Positions 28,225-36,571 of a DNA stretch of 64,000 nucleotides are shown here, piece after piece. A program made the position numbers and the translations under genes. The stretch covers positions 6,820,001-6,884,000 of the forward strand of contig NZ_CP107958.1 in NCBI RefSeq assembly GCF_036075115.1, read 5' to 3'. Numbering within the stretch: position 1 is the stretch's first letter; each line of letters opens with the position of its first letter. This DNA is from Streptomyces sp. NBC_00377. Lineage in GTDB: Bacteria; Actinomycetota; Actinomycetes; Streptomycetales; Streptomycetaceae. The notes beneath the pieces are model-generated. The model ran no database searches. It was not told where the DNA came from and saw only the letters and a list, made by a program, of their open reading frames with translations.

Positions 28225-28944
28225 ATGGTCGCGATCAGTCTCACCAAGGTCCAGGAGACCGCACCCGCGCTGGTCAGCCTCTACAAGAGCGCCGGGGTGT
28301 CCCTCAGCAAACACGGTCTCGACGGGCAACGGGCCGCCGTCTACCTCGTCGTCGACTACTCCGGGTCGATGAAGCCGTACTACCAGGACGGCAGTGTGCA
28401 GGCGCTCGCCGACCGGGTGTTGGGGCTGTCCGCGCACCTCGACGACGACGGCCGGGTACCGGTCGTCTTCTTCTCCACCGACGTCGACGCCGTCACCGAC
28501 ATCGCCCTCGCCGACCACCAGGGGCGGGTGGACCGGATCGTCGCCGGGCTCGGGCACATGGGCAAGACCAGCTATCACCTCGCCATGGACGCCGTCATCG
28601 ACCACTACCTCGACAGCGGCTCGACGGACCCCGCGCTCGTCGTCTTCCAGACCGACGGCGGCCCGATCAACAAACTCGCCGCGGAACGCTATCTGTGCAA
28701 GGCCTCCAAACTGCCGATGTTCTGGCAGTTCATCGGCTTCGGCGACCGGGGCAGCAAGCAGTTCGACTTCCTGCGCAAGCTCGACGAACTACCCGTACCG
28801 GCGAAGCGGGCGGTCGACAACGCCGGCTTCTTCCACGCCGGTTCGGACCCGCGGGAGGTGCCGGACACGGAGCTGTACGACCGTCTGGTGGGAGAGTTCC
28901 CGCAGTGGCTGGGGTCGGCCCGGGCGCAGGGGATCATCCGGTGA
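28225..28944 (+). CDS. VWA (TerF/TerY-like) domain protein
   Basis: A 239-residue cytoplasmic protein. A short N-terminal segment (VSLTK-type opening, SLYKSAGVSLSKHGL) resembles the end of TerD-like proteins. The von Willebrand A domain follows with a complete metal-ion-dependent adhesion site: DYSGSM (Asp44, Ser46, Ser48), the Thr of GHMGKTSYH and FQTDGGP. This matches the VWA proteins encoded with tellurite-resistance (ter) genes, which mediate protein-protein contacts in envelope-stress complexes. No other ter gene is in the window. GGGAGG precedes ATG 28225. It overlaps the HutD-like gene by 4 nt. Confidence 0.88.
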   Translation: MVAISLTKVQETAPALVSLYKSAGVSLSKHGLDGQRAAVYLVVDYSGSMKPYYQDGSVQALADRVLGLSAHLDDDGRVPVVFFSTDVDAVTDIALADHQGRVDRIVAGLGHMGKTSYHLAMDAVIDHYLDSGSTDPALVVFQTDGGPINKLAAERYLCKASKLPMFWQFIGFGDRGSKQFDFLRKLDELPVPAKRAVDNAGFFHAGSDPREVPDTELYDRLVGEFPQWLGSARAQGIIR

Positions 28945-29486
28945 CCCTCCTGCTGCCCGCCGCCGGCCGTGCGGCCATGCCCTGGAAGAACGGCGGCGGC
29001 ACGACCCGTGAGATCGCCTGCTCCCCGGCGGGCGCCGGTATGTCCGCCTTCACCTGGCGGGTCAGCCTCGCGGAGGTGGCCGCCGACGGCCCGTTCTCCG
29101 CGTTCCCCGACGTGGAGCGGACCCTGACGCTGGTCGAGGGCGCGGGGATGGAGCTGACCGTGGGCGGTCGCCGGCGGCTCGTCGACGCCCGCCACGTGCC
29201 CCACGACCTGCCCGGCGACGAGCCCACCGACTGCCGGCTGCTGGACGGGCCCGTCGTCAACCTCAACGTGATGTGGCGCAGAGGCGCTCCGGCCCCCAAC
29301 GTCGCGGTCGTACGCGGTCGGCTCGGTCTGCGCGCGGCGCACGCCCTGGTCATCGCCCTCGGCGAAGGCGGCTCCACGGAAGTCGAGGGGACGCCGCTCG
29401 CCCGCCACGACGCCCTCCTGCTGACCGGGGAGGACGTGAGCGTCGACGCGCACGGTCCGACGGCGGTCGTCGGCCTCACCCCGTGA
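28941..29486 (+). CDS. HutD-family cupin protein
   Basis: A 181-residue small beta-barrel (cupin) protein of the HutD/Ves family. Diagnostic segments are AMPWKNGGGTTREIACSP at the start, FTWRVSLAEVAADGPFSAFPDVERTLTLVEG, and the later DGPVVNLNVMWRRG. HutD has been linked to histidine utilisation and proposed to bind N-formimino-glutamate; no hut genes are nearby, so that role cannot be assumed. The GTG start lies in the VWA stop (GTGA overlap), and the two proteins are probably made in fixed ratio. Confidence 0.9.
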   Translation: MTLLLPAAGRAAMPWKNGGGTTREIACSPAGAGMSAFTWRVSLAEVAADGPFSAFPDVERTLTLVEGAGMELTVGGRRRLVDARHVPHDLPGDEPTDCRLLDGPVVNLNVMWRRGAPAPNVAVVRGRLGLRAAHALVIALGEGGSTEVEGTPLARHDALLLTGEDVSVDAHGPTAVVGLTP

Positions 29487-29658
29487 CGCCGGGCCCGTGA
29501 CCCGCAGCTCCGTCCGCGGCTCGAACTGCCACCGCGTGGTCCCGCCCGCCTGTCCCCGGGGCTCCCGGGTGTCGCTCGCGAGGGCTGTCCGCACCGTTGG
29601 CTCGACCGGCCCCTCGTGCCACCCTGGTGGGGTTGATCCGAGGGGGAGGCGACGACGC

Positions 29659-31317
29659 ATGGCTGACGGCGCGCGATCGGTGAACGAGGGCGCGAACGGG
29701 GGGAGTCCGCGTCCGGAGGGAGAGCCGGGCAAGGGCGAGAGGATCGCCGACTGGGCCGACGGGCGGCTCGGCCTGTACGCACTGGCCAAGGCAAACCTGC
29801 GCAAGGTGTTCCCGGACCACTGGTCGTTCATGCTGGGCGAGATCTGCCTCTACAGTTTCCTCGTCCTCCTCCTCACCGGCGTCTACCTCACGCTCTTCTT
29901 CGAGCCGAGCAGCGCCGAGGTGGTCTACCACGGCACGTACGTCCCCCTCAACGGCGTCACGATGACGAGGGCCTACGAGTCGACGCTCGACATCAGCTTC
30001 GACGTGCGCGGCGGGCTGCTGATCCGGCAGATCCACCACTGGGCGGCCCTGGTCTTCGTCACCGGCATGCTCGTGCACATGATGCGGGTGTTCTTCACCG
30101 GCGCGTTCCGCAAACCCCGCGAGGTCAACTGGCTGTTCGGCTGGCTGCTCCTGTTCCTCGGCATCCTCACCGGACTGACCGGCTACTCCCTCCCGGACGA
30201 CCTGCTCTCCGGCACCGGAGTCCGGTTCGCCGACGGCGCGATCCTTTCCATCCCGATCGTCGGGACGTACCTCTCGTTCTTCCTCTTCGGCGGGGAGTTC
30301 CCGGGGCACGACATCATCGCGCGGTTCTTCCCGATCCATGTGCTGCTGCTGCCGGGGATCATGCTGGGTCTCGTCGTCGCCCACCTCATCCTGGTGTTCT
30401 TCCACAAGCACACGCAGTACCCGGGGCCCGGACGCGACCAGAAGTCGGTCGTCGGCATGCCCTTCATGCCCGTCTACATGGCGAAGGCGGGCGGCTTCTT
30501 CTTCCTGGTCTTCGGTGTGCTCGCGGTCATGGGCGGCATCGCCAGCGTCAACCCGGTGTGGGCGTTCGGGCCCTACCGCCCCGACCTGGTGACGACCGGC
30601 GCGCAGCCGGACTGGTACCTCGGCTTCTCCGAGGGGCTGATCCGGGTGATGCCCGGATGGGAGATCAACGTCTGGGGACACACCCTGGTGCCGGGCGTCC
30701 TCATCCCCTTCACGCTCTTCCCGCTGATCCTGCTGGCCATCGGCGTCTATCCGTTCGTCGAGGCGTGGATCACCGGTGACAAGAGGGAGCACCACATCCT
30801 CGACCGGCCGCGCAACGCGCCCGTGCGCACCGGCCTCGGAGTGGCCTGGCTGACCCTGTACGCGGTGCTGCTGATCGGCGGCGGCAACGACATCGTGGCG
30901 ACGCATCTGCATCTGTCCATCAACGCGATCACCTGGTTCGTGCGGGTCGCCGTGTTCGTCGCCCCCGTCCTCGCCTACATGGTCACCAAGCGGATCTGTC
31001 TCGGCCTGCAACTGCGGGACCGGGACAAGGTGCTGCACGGCCGCGAGACGGGCACCATCAGGCGCCTCCCGCACGGCGAGTACGTCGAGGTCCACGAACC
31101 CCTGGGCCAGGCACAGCTGTTCACCCTGACCCAGCACGAGCAGGCGCCGCCGTACGAGATCGGGCCGCTCACCGACCACAACGGCGTGCGGCGGCAGGTC
31201 AGGGTGTCCCAGCGGGTACGGGCGAGGCTGGCACGCGCCATGTTCGGGGCGGACAGCCACATCCCCAAGCCGACGCCGGAGGAGCGCCGCGAACTGACCG
31301 GCGGCCCGGGGCACTGA
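29659..31317 (+). CDS. qcrB: Cytochrome b subunit of cytochrome bc1 complex (orphan QcrB paralogue)
   Basis: A 552-residue actinobacterial-type cytochrome b. About 45 charged N-terminal residues are followed by eight or nine transmembrane helices. The haem-ligand histidines lie in IRQIHHWAALVF and helix D (FFPIHVLLLPG, VVAHLILVFFHKH). The quinol-site signature is PDWYLG in TTGAQPDWYLGF, the actinobacterial equivalent of PEWY. A long cytosolic C-terminus (from about residue 430) is typical of QcrB. No qcrC (cytochrome cc) or qcrA (Rieske) gene is adjacent, so this is probably a second copy outside the main respiratory operon. ATG 29659 follows GGGGGAGG. A small stem (31319-31337) follows. Confidence 0.92.
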   Translation: MADGARSVNEGANGGSPRPEGEPGKGERIADWADGRLGLYALAKANLRKVFPDHWSFMLGEICLYSFLVLLLTGVYLTLFFEPSSAEVVYHGTYVPLNGVTMTRAYESTLDISFDVRGGLLIRQIHHWAALVFVTGMLVHMMRVFFTGAFRKPREVNWLFGWLLLFLGILTGLTGYSLPDDLLSGTGVRFADGAILSIPIVGTYLSFFLFGGEFPGHDIIARFFPIHVLLLPGIMLGLVVAHLILVFFHKHTQYPGPGRDQKSVVGMPFMPVYMAKAGGFFFLVFGVLAVMGGIASVNPVWAFGPYRPDLVTTGAQPDWYLGFSEGLIRVMPGWEINVWGHTLVPGVLIPFTLFPLILLAIGVYPFVEAWITGDKREHHILDRPRNAPVRTGLGVAWLTLYAVLLIGGGNDIVATHLHLSINAITWFVRVAVFVAPVLAYMVTKRICLGLQLRDRDKVLHGRETGTIRRLPHGEYVEVHEPLGQAQLFTLTQHEQAPPYEIGPLTDHNGVRRQVRVSQRVRARLARAMFGADSHIPKPTPEERRELTGGPGH

Positions 31318-31341
31318 CGGCGGCTGTGCCCGCCGCCCCGG

Positions 31342-31917
31342 TCAGGGCCCGGGCGGCGGCCAGTTGCGCAGCAGGGCGTCCATGGCGTCCAGGATCCGCG
31401 TCCAGGTCTCCTGGGTGTCGGGGGCGCTGTGGCTGAAGCCGCCGCCCAGCTCCAGGGTCACGTAGCCGTGGAACACGCTGCCCAGGAGCCGGACGGCGTG
31501 CGTCCGGTCCGGCTCGGCGAGGTCGTAGCCGCGCAGGACGGCCCGGGTCATGCGCGCGTGCCGCGGGCCGGCGCTCGCGGCCGCCGCCTCGGAGTCGAGC
31601 CTCAGCTGGGCGGCGGCGTAGCGGCCGGGGTGCGTGCGGGCGTAGTCGCGGTACACGTCGGCCAGGGCGGTCAGCGCATCCTTGCCGGCCCGCCCGGCCA
31701 GCGCGTGGTCGCCCCGGTCGGCGAGCTCCTCCAGGGCGAGCAGCGCGATCCGGGTCCGCAGGTCGTCGGAGTTCCTCACGTGCGAGTACAGACTCGCCAC
31801 CTTGACGTCGAAGCGGCGGGCCAGCGCCGAGACGGTCACCCGGTCGAAGCCGACCTCGTCGGCCAGCTCTGCGCCCGCCCGGACCAGGCGTTCCGTGCTC
31901 AGCCCCACACGCCCCAT
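31342..31917 (-). CDS. TetR-family transcriptional regulator
   Basis: A 191-residue repressor. The helix-turn-helix is in residues 20-45 (VTVSALARRFDVKVASLYSHVRN), followed by DDLRTRIALLALEELADRG. The C-terminal ligand domain is of the TetR_C_33/WHG type (YRDYARTHPGRYAAAQ, RLLGSVFHGYVTLELGGGF). I choose ATG 31917, with GAGAGG 6 nt upstream; the in-frame ATG 31923 would leave no spacing. The leader upstream contains a GGTCCG-rich tandem stretch and a perfect 10-bp inverted repeat in front of the divergent FBP gene, which is the likely operator. Confidence 0.9.
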   Translation of the reverse strand: MGRVGLSTERLVRAGAELADEVGFDRVTVSALARRFDVKVASLYSHVRNSDDLRTRIALLALEELADRGDHALAGRAGKDALTALADVYRDYARTHPGRYAAAQLRLDSEAAAASAGPRHARMTRAVLRGYDLAEPDRTHAVRLLGSVFHGYVTLELGGGFSHSAPDTQETWTRILDAMDALLRNWPPPGP

Positions 31918-31984
31918 GCTCATCCTCTCGTCAAGCCCTGTGCGGCCGGTCCCGCCCGTCCGCCCCGCTCGCCCGGTCCCACCG

Positions 31985-32095
31985 GCGCGGCGTGCTCGCA
32001 CAGTCGGTCCGGTCGGTCCGGTCGATCCGGTCCGGTCCGGTAGAGCCGGTGGGTCCGGTCCGGTCGAGCCGGTCGGGCTCGCTCCGGTCGCTCTC
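31985..32095. repeat. GGTCCG/GGTC microsatellite-like stretch
   Basis: About 110 bp made largely of GGTCC and GGTCG units (for example CGGTCGGTCCGGTC repeated). It lies between the TetR start and the palindrome. It may reflect slippage and does not encode a plausible protein in any frame. Confidence 0.7.
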
Positions 32096-32125
32096 GGTGA
32101 GCCCTCCGCCGACAACAATTATGCG

Positions 32126-32148
32126 TTTGCCTAAAACATTTAGGCAAA
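32126..32148. promoter_or_regulatory. TetR operator candidate, perfect inverted repeat
   Basis: TTTGCCTAAA and its exact complement TTTAGGCAAA separated by ACA. It lies 14 bp before the FBP gene and about 210 bp before the divergent TetR start. The size and symmetry are typical of TetR-family sites, and the position over the FBP promoter suggests that the regulator represses that gene and probably itself. Confidence 0.65.
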
Positions 32149-32162
32149 TTAGCCTGAGCCTT

Positions 32163-32654
32163 ATGAGGCCGCTGACCGAGCAAGAGATCCGTGCCGCGTT
32201 CGTGAACTGCACCAAGGGGGAGGCGAAGCGCCTGACCGTACCGCGTGACCTGGCCGACCGGCCCTGGGACGATCTGGACTACCTGGGCTGGCGGGATCCC
32301 CAGGCCCCCGACCGGGCCTACCTCGCCGTCGAGCTCGACGGCCGGCCGAAGGCCCTCGCCCTGCGCTCCTCCACCTCCGGCTCCTGGCAGTCGCGCCGCA
32401 GCATGTGCACGTTGTGCCTGACCACCCACTCCGGCGGGGTCTCGCTGATGGTCGCGCCGAAGGCGGGCAGGGCCGGCCAGCAGGGCAACTCGGTGGGGGC
32501 CTACATCTGTAGCGATCTCGCCTGCTCGCTGTACGTGCGGGGCAAACGGGACGCGGGCGTCGGGGCCCGGCTGCCCGAGACGATCACCCTGGAGGAGAAG
32601 ATCGGGCGGACCGTGGCCAACCTCGCCGCGTTCCTCGCGAAGGTGACGGGCTGA
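32163..32654 (+). CDS. FBP-domain (EF-G-binding, treble-clef zinc finger) protein
   Basis: A 163-residue protein of the FBP_C family. The N-terminus is LTEQEIRAAFVNCTKGEAKRL. The zinc-binding treble clef is formed by CTLCLTTHSGG and the later YICSDLACSLYVRGKR (four cysteines). The family includes fusidic-acid-resistance FusB-like EF-G-binding proteins, so a role in ribosome or EF-G rescue is possible, but the actinobacterial group is uncharacterised. ATG 32163 is preceded by TTAGCCTGAG with no ribosome-binding site, so the transcript may be leaderless. The adjacent TetR gene and palindrome suggest inducible expression. Confidence 0.85.
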   Translation: MRPLTEQEIRAAFVNCTKGEAKRLTVPRDLADRPWDDLDYLGWRDPQAPDRAYLAVELDGRPKALALRSSTSGSWQSRRSMCTLCLTTHSGGVSLMVAPKAGRAGQQGNSVGAYICSDLACSLYVRGKRDAGVGARLPETITLEEKIGRTVANLAAFLAKVTG

Positions 32655-32853
32655 CGCCGCCCGGAGCCGCCACCGATCCACCCCGCGCCGCGGCCGAGCC
32701 GCCTCGTATCGGGGGCCCGAGCCGTCCCGTGCAGCGGCCGAGCCGTCCCGGCCGCTGCCGAGTCGCCCCCCGCGGTGTCCGTGTTCGTGTCCGTGTCGGT
32801 ACCCGTGCCGGGGCCGTCCCGGCTGTCGTCGAACCCCCGGACCGTGGCGGGGG

Positions 32854-33834
32854 TTACCCGTGCCCCCGCAGTACCTCCGTCCGGCAGGCATCCGCGCTGC
32901 CCCAGGCGGTGCGCAGGGCGCGGGCCTTGGTGAGCCAGAGCGACAGGTCGTACTCCGCCGTGTACCCGATCGCGCCGTGCAACTGGAGAGCGGCGCGCGC
33001 CGTCGTGTACGCCGCCTCGCAGGCGCTCACCTTCGCGGCGGCGACGTCCGCCGGGCTCATCGTGACGGCGGCGCCCAGAACCAGGGGGCGGGCGAACTCC
33101 AGCGCGATCTTCGCGTCCGCCAGCCGGTGCTTGACCGCCTGGAACGAGCCGACGGGGACGCCGAACTGGACCCGCTGCCCGACGTACGCCACGGTCCGCT
33201 CCAGCAGCGCGAGGCCCACGCCGAGAGCCTGTGCGGCGGTGGCCAGGCGGGCCCAGAGCAGGGCGCGCTCCGCGGGCGGATCGGGAGTGAGGAGCTCGCC
33301 GCCCGGCAGGAGACGGGTGAGCCGGCGGGCGGGGTCGAGGGAGGCGTGGACCGGACCGTGACCGGGGGCGAGACGCAGCCCGTCGGGGGTCAGGGCCAGG
33401 CGCAGCGTCGCCGCGTCGCCGTCCACGGCGTACGAGCCCTCGCGCGCCAGCGTCACCATCTCCGCGCCCGACGCCAGCGCGGGCAGGAACCGCTCGGCGG
33501 GGCCCGGATCGAGCAGCAGGGCCGCCGCGGCGACCGTCTCCACCAGAGGGCCCGGGACCGCGTGCCGCCCCAGCTCCACGAAGGCGACGGCCAGTTCCAC
33601 CGGCCGCGGCCCCACCCCCTCGTAGGCCTCCGGCACCGCCAGCGCGAACACGCCGGCCTCGGCGATCCGCGACCACAGCGCCCGCCCGCGCGCCTGCTCG
33701 CCCCGGCTCCAGTCGCGCACCACGGCGGGGGTGCCGGCCGCACCCAGCATCGCGTCCAGCGACTGCGCGAAGGCCCGCTGTTCGGTGTCCAGGAGGAAAC
33801 GCATCACCGGCGGAGCCGGCCTCGGCGAGGTCAT
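32854..33834 (-). CDS. Acyl-CoA dehydrogenase, small/second subunit (steroid FadE-like)
   Basis: A 326-residue acyl-CoA dehydrogenase-fold protein, shorter than the usual 380. It has the N-terminal alpha domain (LLDTEQRAFAQSLDAMLGA), a trimmed beta domain, and the C-terminal FAD-type helices (ATAAQALGVGLALLERTVAYVGQRVQFGVPVGSFQAVKHRLAD and HGAIGYTAEYDLSLW, parts quoted). Steroid-degrading actinobacteria use alpha2beta2 dehydrogenases made from two unlike FadE genes in tandem; this and the upstream gene fit that plan. The ATG overlaps the upstream stop by 4 nt. It likely acts on a bicyclic CoA ester of the HIP pathway (inference). Confidence 0.82.
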   Translation of the reverse strand: MTSPRPAPPVMRFLLDTEQRAFAQSLDAMLGAAGTPAVVRDWSRGEQARGRALWSRIAEAGVFALAVPEAYEGVGPRPVELAVAFVELGRHAVPGPLVETVAAAALLLDPGPAERFLPALASGAEMVTLAREGSYAVDGDAATLRLALTPDGLRLAPGHGPVHASLDPARRLTRLLPGGELLTPDPPAERALLWARLATAAQALGVGLALLERTVAYVGQRVQFGVPVGSFQAVKHRLADAKIALEFARPLVLGAAVTMSPADVAAAKVSACEAAYTTARAALQLHGAIGYTAEYDLSLWLTKARALRTAWGSADACRTEVLRGHG

Positions 33835-34973
33835 CGGCGGCGTCCCCTCGGCAGGCCGAGCAACTGCTCGGCGACGATGTCGCGCTGGATCTCGTTCGTG
33901 CCCGCGTAGATCGGCCCGGCGAGCGAGAAGACGTAACCCTCCGCCCAGCCCGTGTCGGCCGCCTCCCCTTCCTCGCCGAGGAGATCCAGCGCCGTCTCGT
34001 GCAGCGCGATGTCGTACTCCGACCAGAAGACCTTGTTCAGGCTCGACTCGGGCCCCAGCCGCTCCCCGGCGAGGAACCGGGAGGCGGCCGCATAGGTGAA
34101 CAGCTGGTACGCGCGGGCGCCGATCAGGGCGTCGGCGACGCGCGCCGCGCCGGCCGGCGGGCTGCCCCGCTCCAGCCAGAGGGCGTGCAGCCGGTCGGCG
34201 GCAGCAAGGAAGCGGCCGGGGGAGCGCAGCGTGAGCCCGCGTTCGTTGGCCGCCGTCGACATCGCGATCCGCCAGCCCCGGCCCGGTTCCCCGATCATGT
34301 CCTCGTCCGGCACGAACACCTCGTCCAGGAACAGTTCCGCGAACGCCGGCTTCCCGTCGAGGCGGCCGATCGGACGGACGGTGACCCCTGGGGCCCGCAG
34401 GTCGAACATGACGTAACTGAGCCCCTGATGCGGCTTCTCGGTGTCGGGGTCGGTGCGGAACAGGCCGAAGGCGCGGTCGGCGAAGGCCGCCCGCGAGGAC
34501 CAGGTCTTGCTGCCGCTCAGCCGCCAGCCGCCGTCCACCCGGACCGCCCTGGCGCGCAGCGCGGCCAGGTCCGAACCGGCCTCGGGCTCCGACCACGCCT
34601 GCGCCCAGACGACCTCACCGGTGGCCATGGCGGGCAGCACCCGGGCCCGCTGTTCCTCCGTGCCGTGGTCGAGCAGCGTGGGGGCGAGCAGGCTCACGCC
34701 GTTCTGGTTGACGCGGCCCGGGGCGCCCGCCGCGTAGTACTCCTCCTCGAAGACCAGCCAGCGCATCAGCCCGCAGTCCCGCCCGCCGTAGCGCGTCGGC
34801 CAGCTCACCGCCGACCAGCCGTCCGCGGCCAGTTCCGCCTCCCACGCGCGGTGCGCCGCGAAGCCCTCGGCGGTCTCCAGGGAAGGCAGCGGCCCGGGCG
34901 GCACATGGGCGCGCAGCCAGGCCCGGGCCTCGGCGCGGAACGCGTCGTCGGCGGGGGAGTGTGCGAGGTCCAC
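33831..34973 (-). CDS. Acyl-CoA dehydrogenase, large subunit (FadE30/IpdE-like)
   Basis: A 380-residue FAD-dependent dehydrogenase with the family blocks SWPTRYGGRDCGLMRW, WAQAWSEPEAGSDLAALRARA, GWRLSGSKTWSSRAAFADRA, and the C-terminal AGPIYAGTNEIQRDIVAEQLLGLPRG (parts). The start is GTG 34973, with GAGGAGG 6 nt upstream. It is transcribed divergently from the IpdF-like SDR across a 60-bp gap that carries a KstR2-like site. In Mycobacterium tuberculosis the equivalent place beside ipdF is held by fadE30. Assignment to the HIP pathway is by context and order. Confidence 0.88.
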   Translation of the reverse strand: MDLAHSPADDAFRAEARAWLRAHVPPGPLPSLETAEGFAAHRAWEAELAADGWSAVSWPTRYGGRDCGLMRWLVFEEEYYAAGAPGRVNQNGVSLLAPTLLDHGTEEQRARVLPAMATGEVVWAQAWSEPEAGSDLAALRARAVRVDGGWRLSGSKTWSSRAAFADRAFGLFRTDPDTEKPHQGLSYVMFDLRAPGVTVRPIGRLDGKPAFAELFLDEVFVPDEDMIGEPGRGWRIAMSTAANERGLTLRSPGRFLAAADRLHALWLERGSPPAGAARVADALIGARAYQLFTYAAASRFLAGERLGPESSLNKVFWSEYDIALHETALDLLGEEGEAADTGWAEGYVFSLAGPIYAGTNEIQRDIVAEQLLGLPRGRRR

Positions 34974-35000
34974 GGGCGCCTCCTCGGGTCCGCGTTCTTC

Positions 35001-35020
35001 CCTAACAAGTGTTTGGTAGG
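35001..35020. promoter_or_regulatory. KstR2-like operator 1 (acyl-CoA dehydrogenase / SDR divergent promoter)
   Basis: CCTAACAA, four nt, TTGGTAGG. The core 35004-35017 (AACAAGTGTTTGGT) matches the published KstR2 consensus AnCAAGnnCTTGnT at every fixed position but one. It sits between two divergent genes of the catabolic island, and a near-identical site is found at 41291-41312. Confidence 0.7.
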
Positions 35021-35033
35021 TTAGCGTGCCGTC

Positions 35034-35822
35034 ATGAAGAACGTCGAGACTCCGCCGTACGTTCCCGGGCACGCGCTGCTCGACGGCCGCACCGCCGTCA
35101 TCACCGCGGCGGCCGGCGCGGGCATCGGCGGAGCCACCGCGCGCCGCTTCCTGGAGGAAGGCGCGCGCGTGCTGATCAGCGACGCCCACGCGCGGCGGCT
35201 CAAGGCCCACCAGGCCGAACTGGCCGAGGAGTTCGGCGAGGCGTCGGTGGCCGCACTGCCGTGCGACGTCACCGACGAGAGCCAGGTGCGGGCCCTGTTC
35301 GACGCCGCCGTACGCGAACACGGGCGGCTGGACGTCGTCGTCAACAACGCCGGCCTCGGCGGAACATCGGACCTCGTCGACATGACCGACGAGCAGTGGA
35401 CACGGGTCCTGGACGTCACCCTCAACGGCACCTTCCGGTGCACCCGGGCCGCGCTGCGGCTGATGCGGGACACCGGCGGGGGAGTCGTCGTCAACAACGC
35501 CTCTGTCGTCGGCTGGCGCGCCCAGGCCGGACAGGCGCACTACGCCGCCGCGAAGGCGGGCGTGATGGCGCTGACCCGCTGCGCGGCGATCGAGGCGGCC
35601 GGGTACGGAGTGCGGGTCAACGCAGTCTCACCGAGCCTCGCCATGCACCCGCACCTGGTGAAGGTGACCTCGGCCGAACTGCTGGAGGAACTCACCGCCC
35701 GCGAGGCCTTCGGGCGGTACGCCGAACCCTGGGAGGTGGCCAACGTGATCGTGTTCCTGGCGTCGGCCTACTCCTCGTACATGACGGGCGAGGTCGTCTC
35801 CGTCAGCGGCCAGCACGCCTGA
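35034..35822 (+). CDS. ipdF: Short-chain dehydrogenase (IpdF-like)
   Basis: A 262-residue classical SDR. The nucleotide motif is AAAGAGIGGATA (residues 25-36; the usual TGxxxGIG begins with Ala here), followed by CDVTDESQV and VVVNNAGLGG. The catalytic triad is Ser157, Tyr170 and Lys174 (HYAAAK). C-terminal NAVSPSL and ASAYSSYMTGEVVSV are normal. In the mycobacterial cluster IpdF acts on the 5-oxo/hydroxy group of HIP-CoA and lies next to kstR2, as here. The ATG is 14 bp after the operator, so binding would block transcription. Confidence 0.82.
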   Translation: MKNVETPPYVPGHALLDGRTAVITAAAGAGIGGATARRFLEEGARVLISDAHARRLKAHQAELAEEFGEASVAALPCDVTDESQVRALFDAAVREHGRLDVVVNNAGLGGTSDLVDMTDEQWTRVLDVTLNGTFRCTRAALRLMRDTGGGVVVNNASVVGWRAQAGQAHYAAAKAGVMALTRCAAIEAAGYGVRVNAVSPSLAMHPHLVKVTSAELLEELTAREAFGRYAEPWEVANVIVFLASAYSSYMTGEVVSVSGQHA

Positions 35823-35848
35823 GGACCGGAGCAGCCCACAATGGACCT

Positions 35849-36544
35849 GTGCCGACCAAGAAGAAGCCCCAGGTGACCGCCGCAGAGCCCGCGACACCCG
35901 CCACGGAGCCCGCCGCGCCCGCCACGGAGCCCGCCGCGCCCGCCACGGAGCCCGCCGCGACCGCCGCCGCCCGCGACCGGCGCGGCGAACTCCTCGGCAC
36001 CGCCGCCGAGGTCTTCGCCGAACAGGGCTACAACGCCACCACCGTCCGCAAGATCGCGGACCACGCGGGCATGCTGGCGGGCAGCCTCTACTACCACTTC
36101 GACTCCAAGGAGTCGATGCTCGAGGAGATCCTGCGCACCTTCCTCGACGAGCTGTGGAGCGGCTACGACACCGTCCTGGCCGCCGGACTGGGCCCCCGCG
36201 AGACCCTCGAAGCGCTGGTCACCGAGTCGTTCCGGGAGATCGACCGGCACCGCGCCGCCGTCGCGATCTACCAGAAGGAGAGCCGGCAGCTCGTGACGCA
36301 GGAACGCTTCGTGTTCCTCGCCGAGTCGCAGCGCAGGTTCGAGCAGGCCTGGCTGTCCACCCTGCAACGCGGTGTCTCCGACCGCGTCTTCCGCTCCGAC
36401 CTCGACATCCGCCTCGCCTACCGGTTCGTCCGCGACACCGTCTGGGTCGCCGCGTCCTGGTACCGGCCCGGCGGACAGCACAGCCCGGAGGAGATCGCCC
36501 GCCAGTACCTGTCGATGGTGCTGGACGGGATCGCCGTCACGTGA
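35849..36544 (+). CDS. kstR2: TetR-family regulator, KstR2-like
   Basis: A 231-residue repressor. Residues 1-38 are a Pro/Ala/Thr/Glu linker with three tandem PATEPAA heptads (21-bp repeats at about 35890-35956), absent from typical KstR2. The helix-turn-helix is TTVRKIADHAGMLAGSLYYHFDSKESMLEEIL (parts quoted), and the ligand domain includes YQKESRQLVTQERFVFLAE. KstR2 controls the HIP regulon and is released by HIP-CoA. Its place between ipdF and fadA6 and the two matching operators in this island support the name. The start is GTG 35849. Confidence 0.78.
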   Translation: MPTKKKPQVTAAEPATPATEPAAPATEPAAPATEPAATAAARDRRGELLGTAAEVFAEQGYNATTVRKIADHAGMLAGSLYYHFDSKESMLEEILRTFLDELWSGYDTVLAAGLGPRETLEALVTESFREIDRHRAAVAIYQKESRQLVTQERFVFLAESQRRFEQAWLSTLQRGVSDRVFRSDLDIRLAYRFVRDTVWVAASWYRPGGQHSPEEIARQYLSMVLDGIAVT

Positions 36545-36571
36545 ACCACCCTTTCCTGTGAGGGAGTCGCC

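Noticed and set aside
32655..32853. A small gene between the FBP gene and the acyl-CoA dehydrogenase
   Set aside because: The 199 bp contain GTGTCC and GAGCCGTCCC microrepeats and no frame with a ribosome-binding site.
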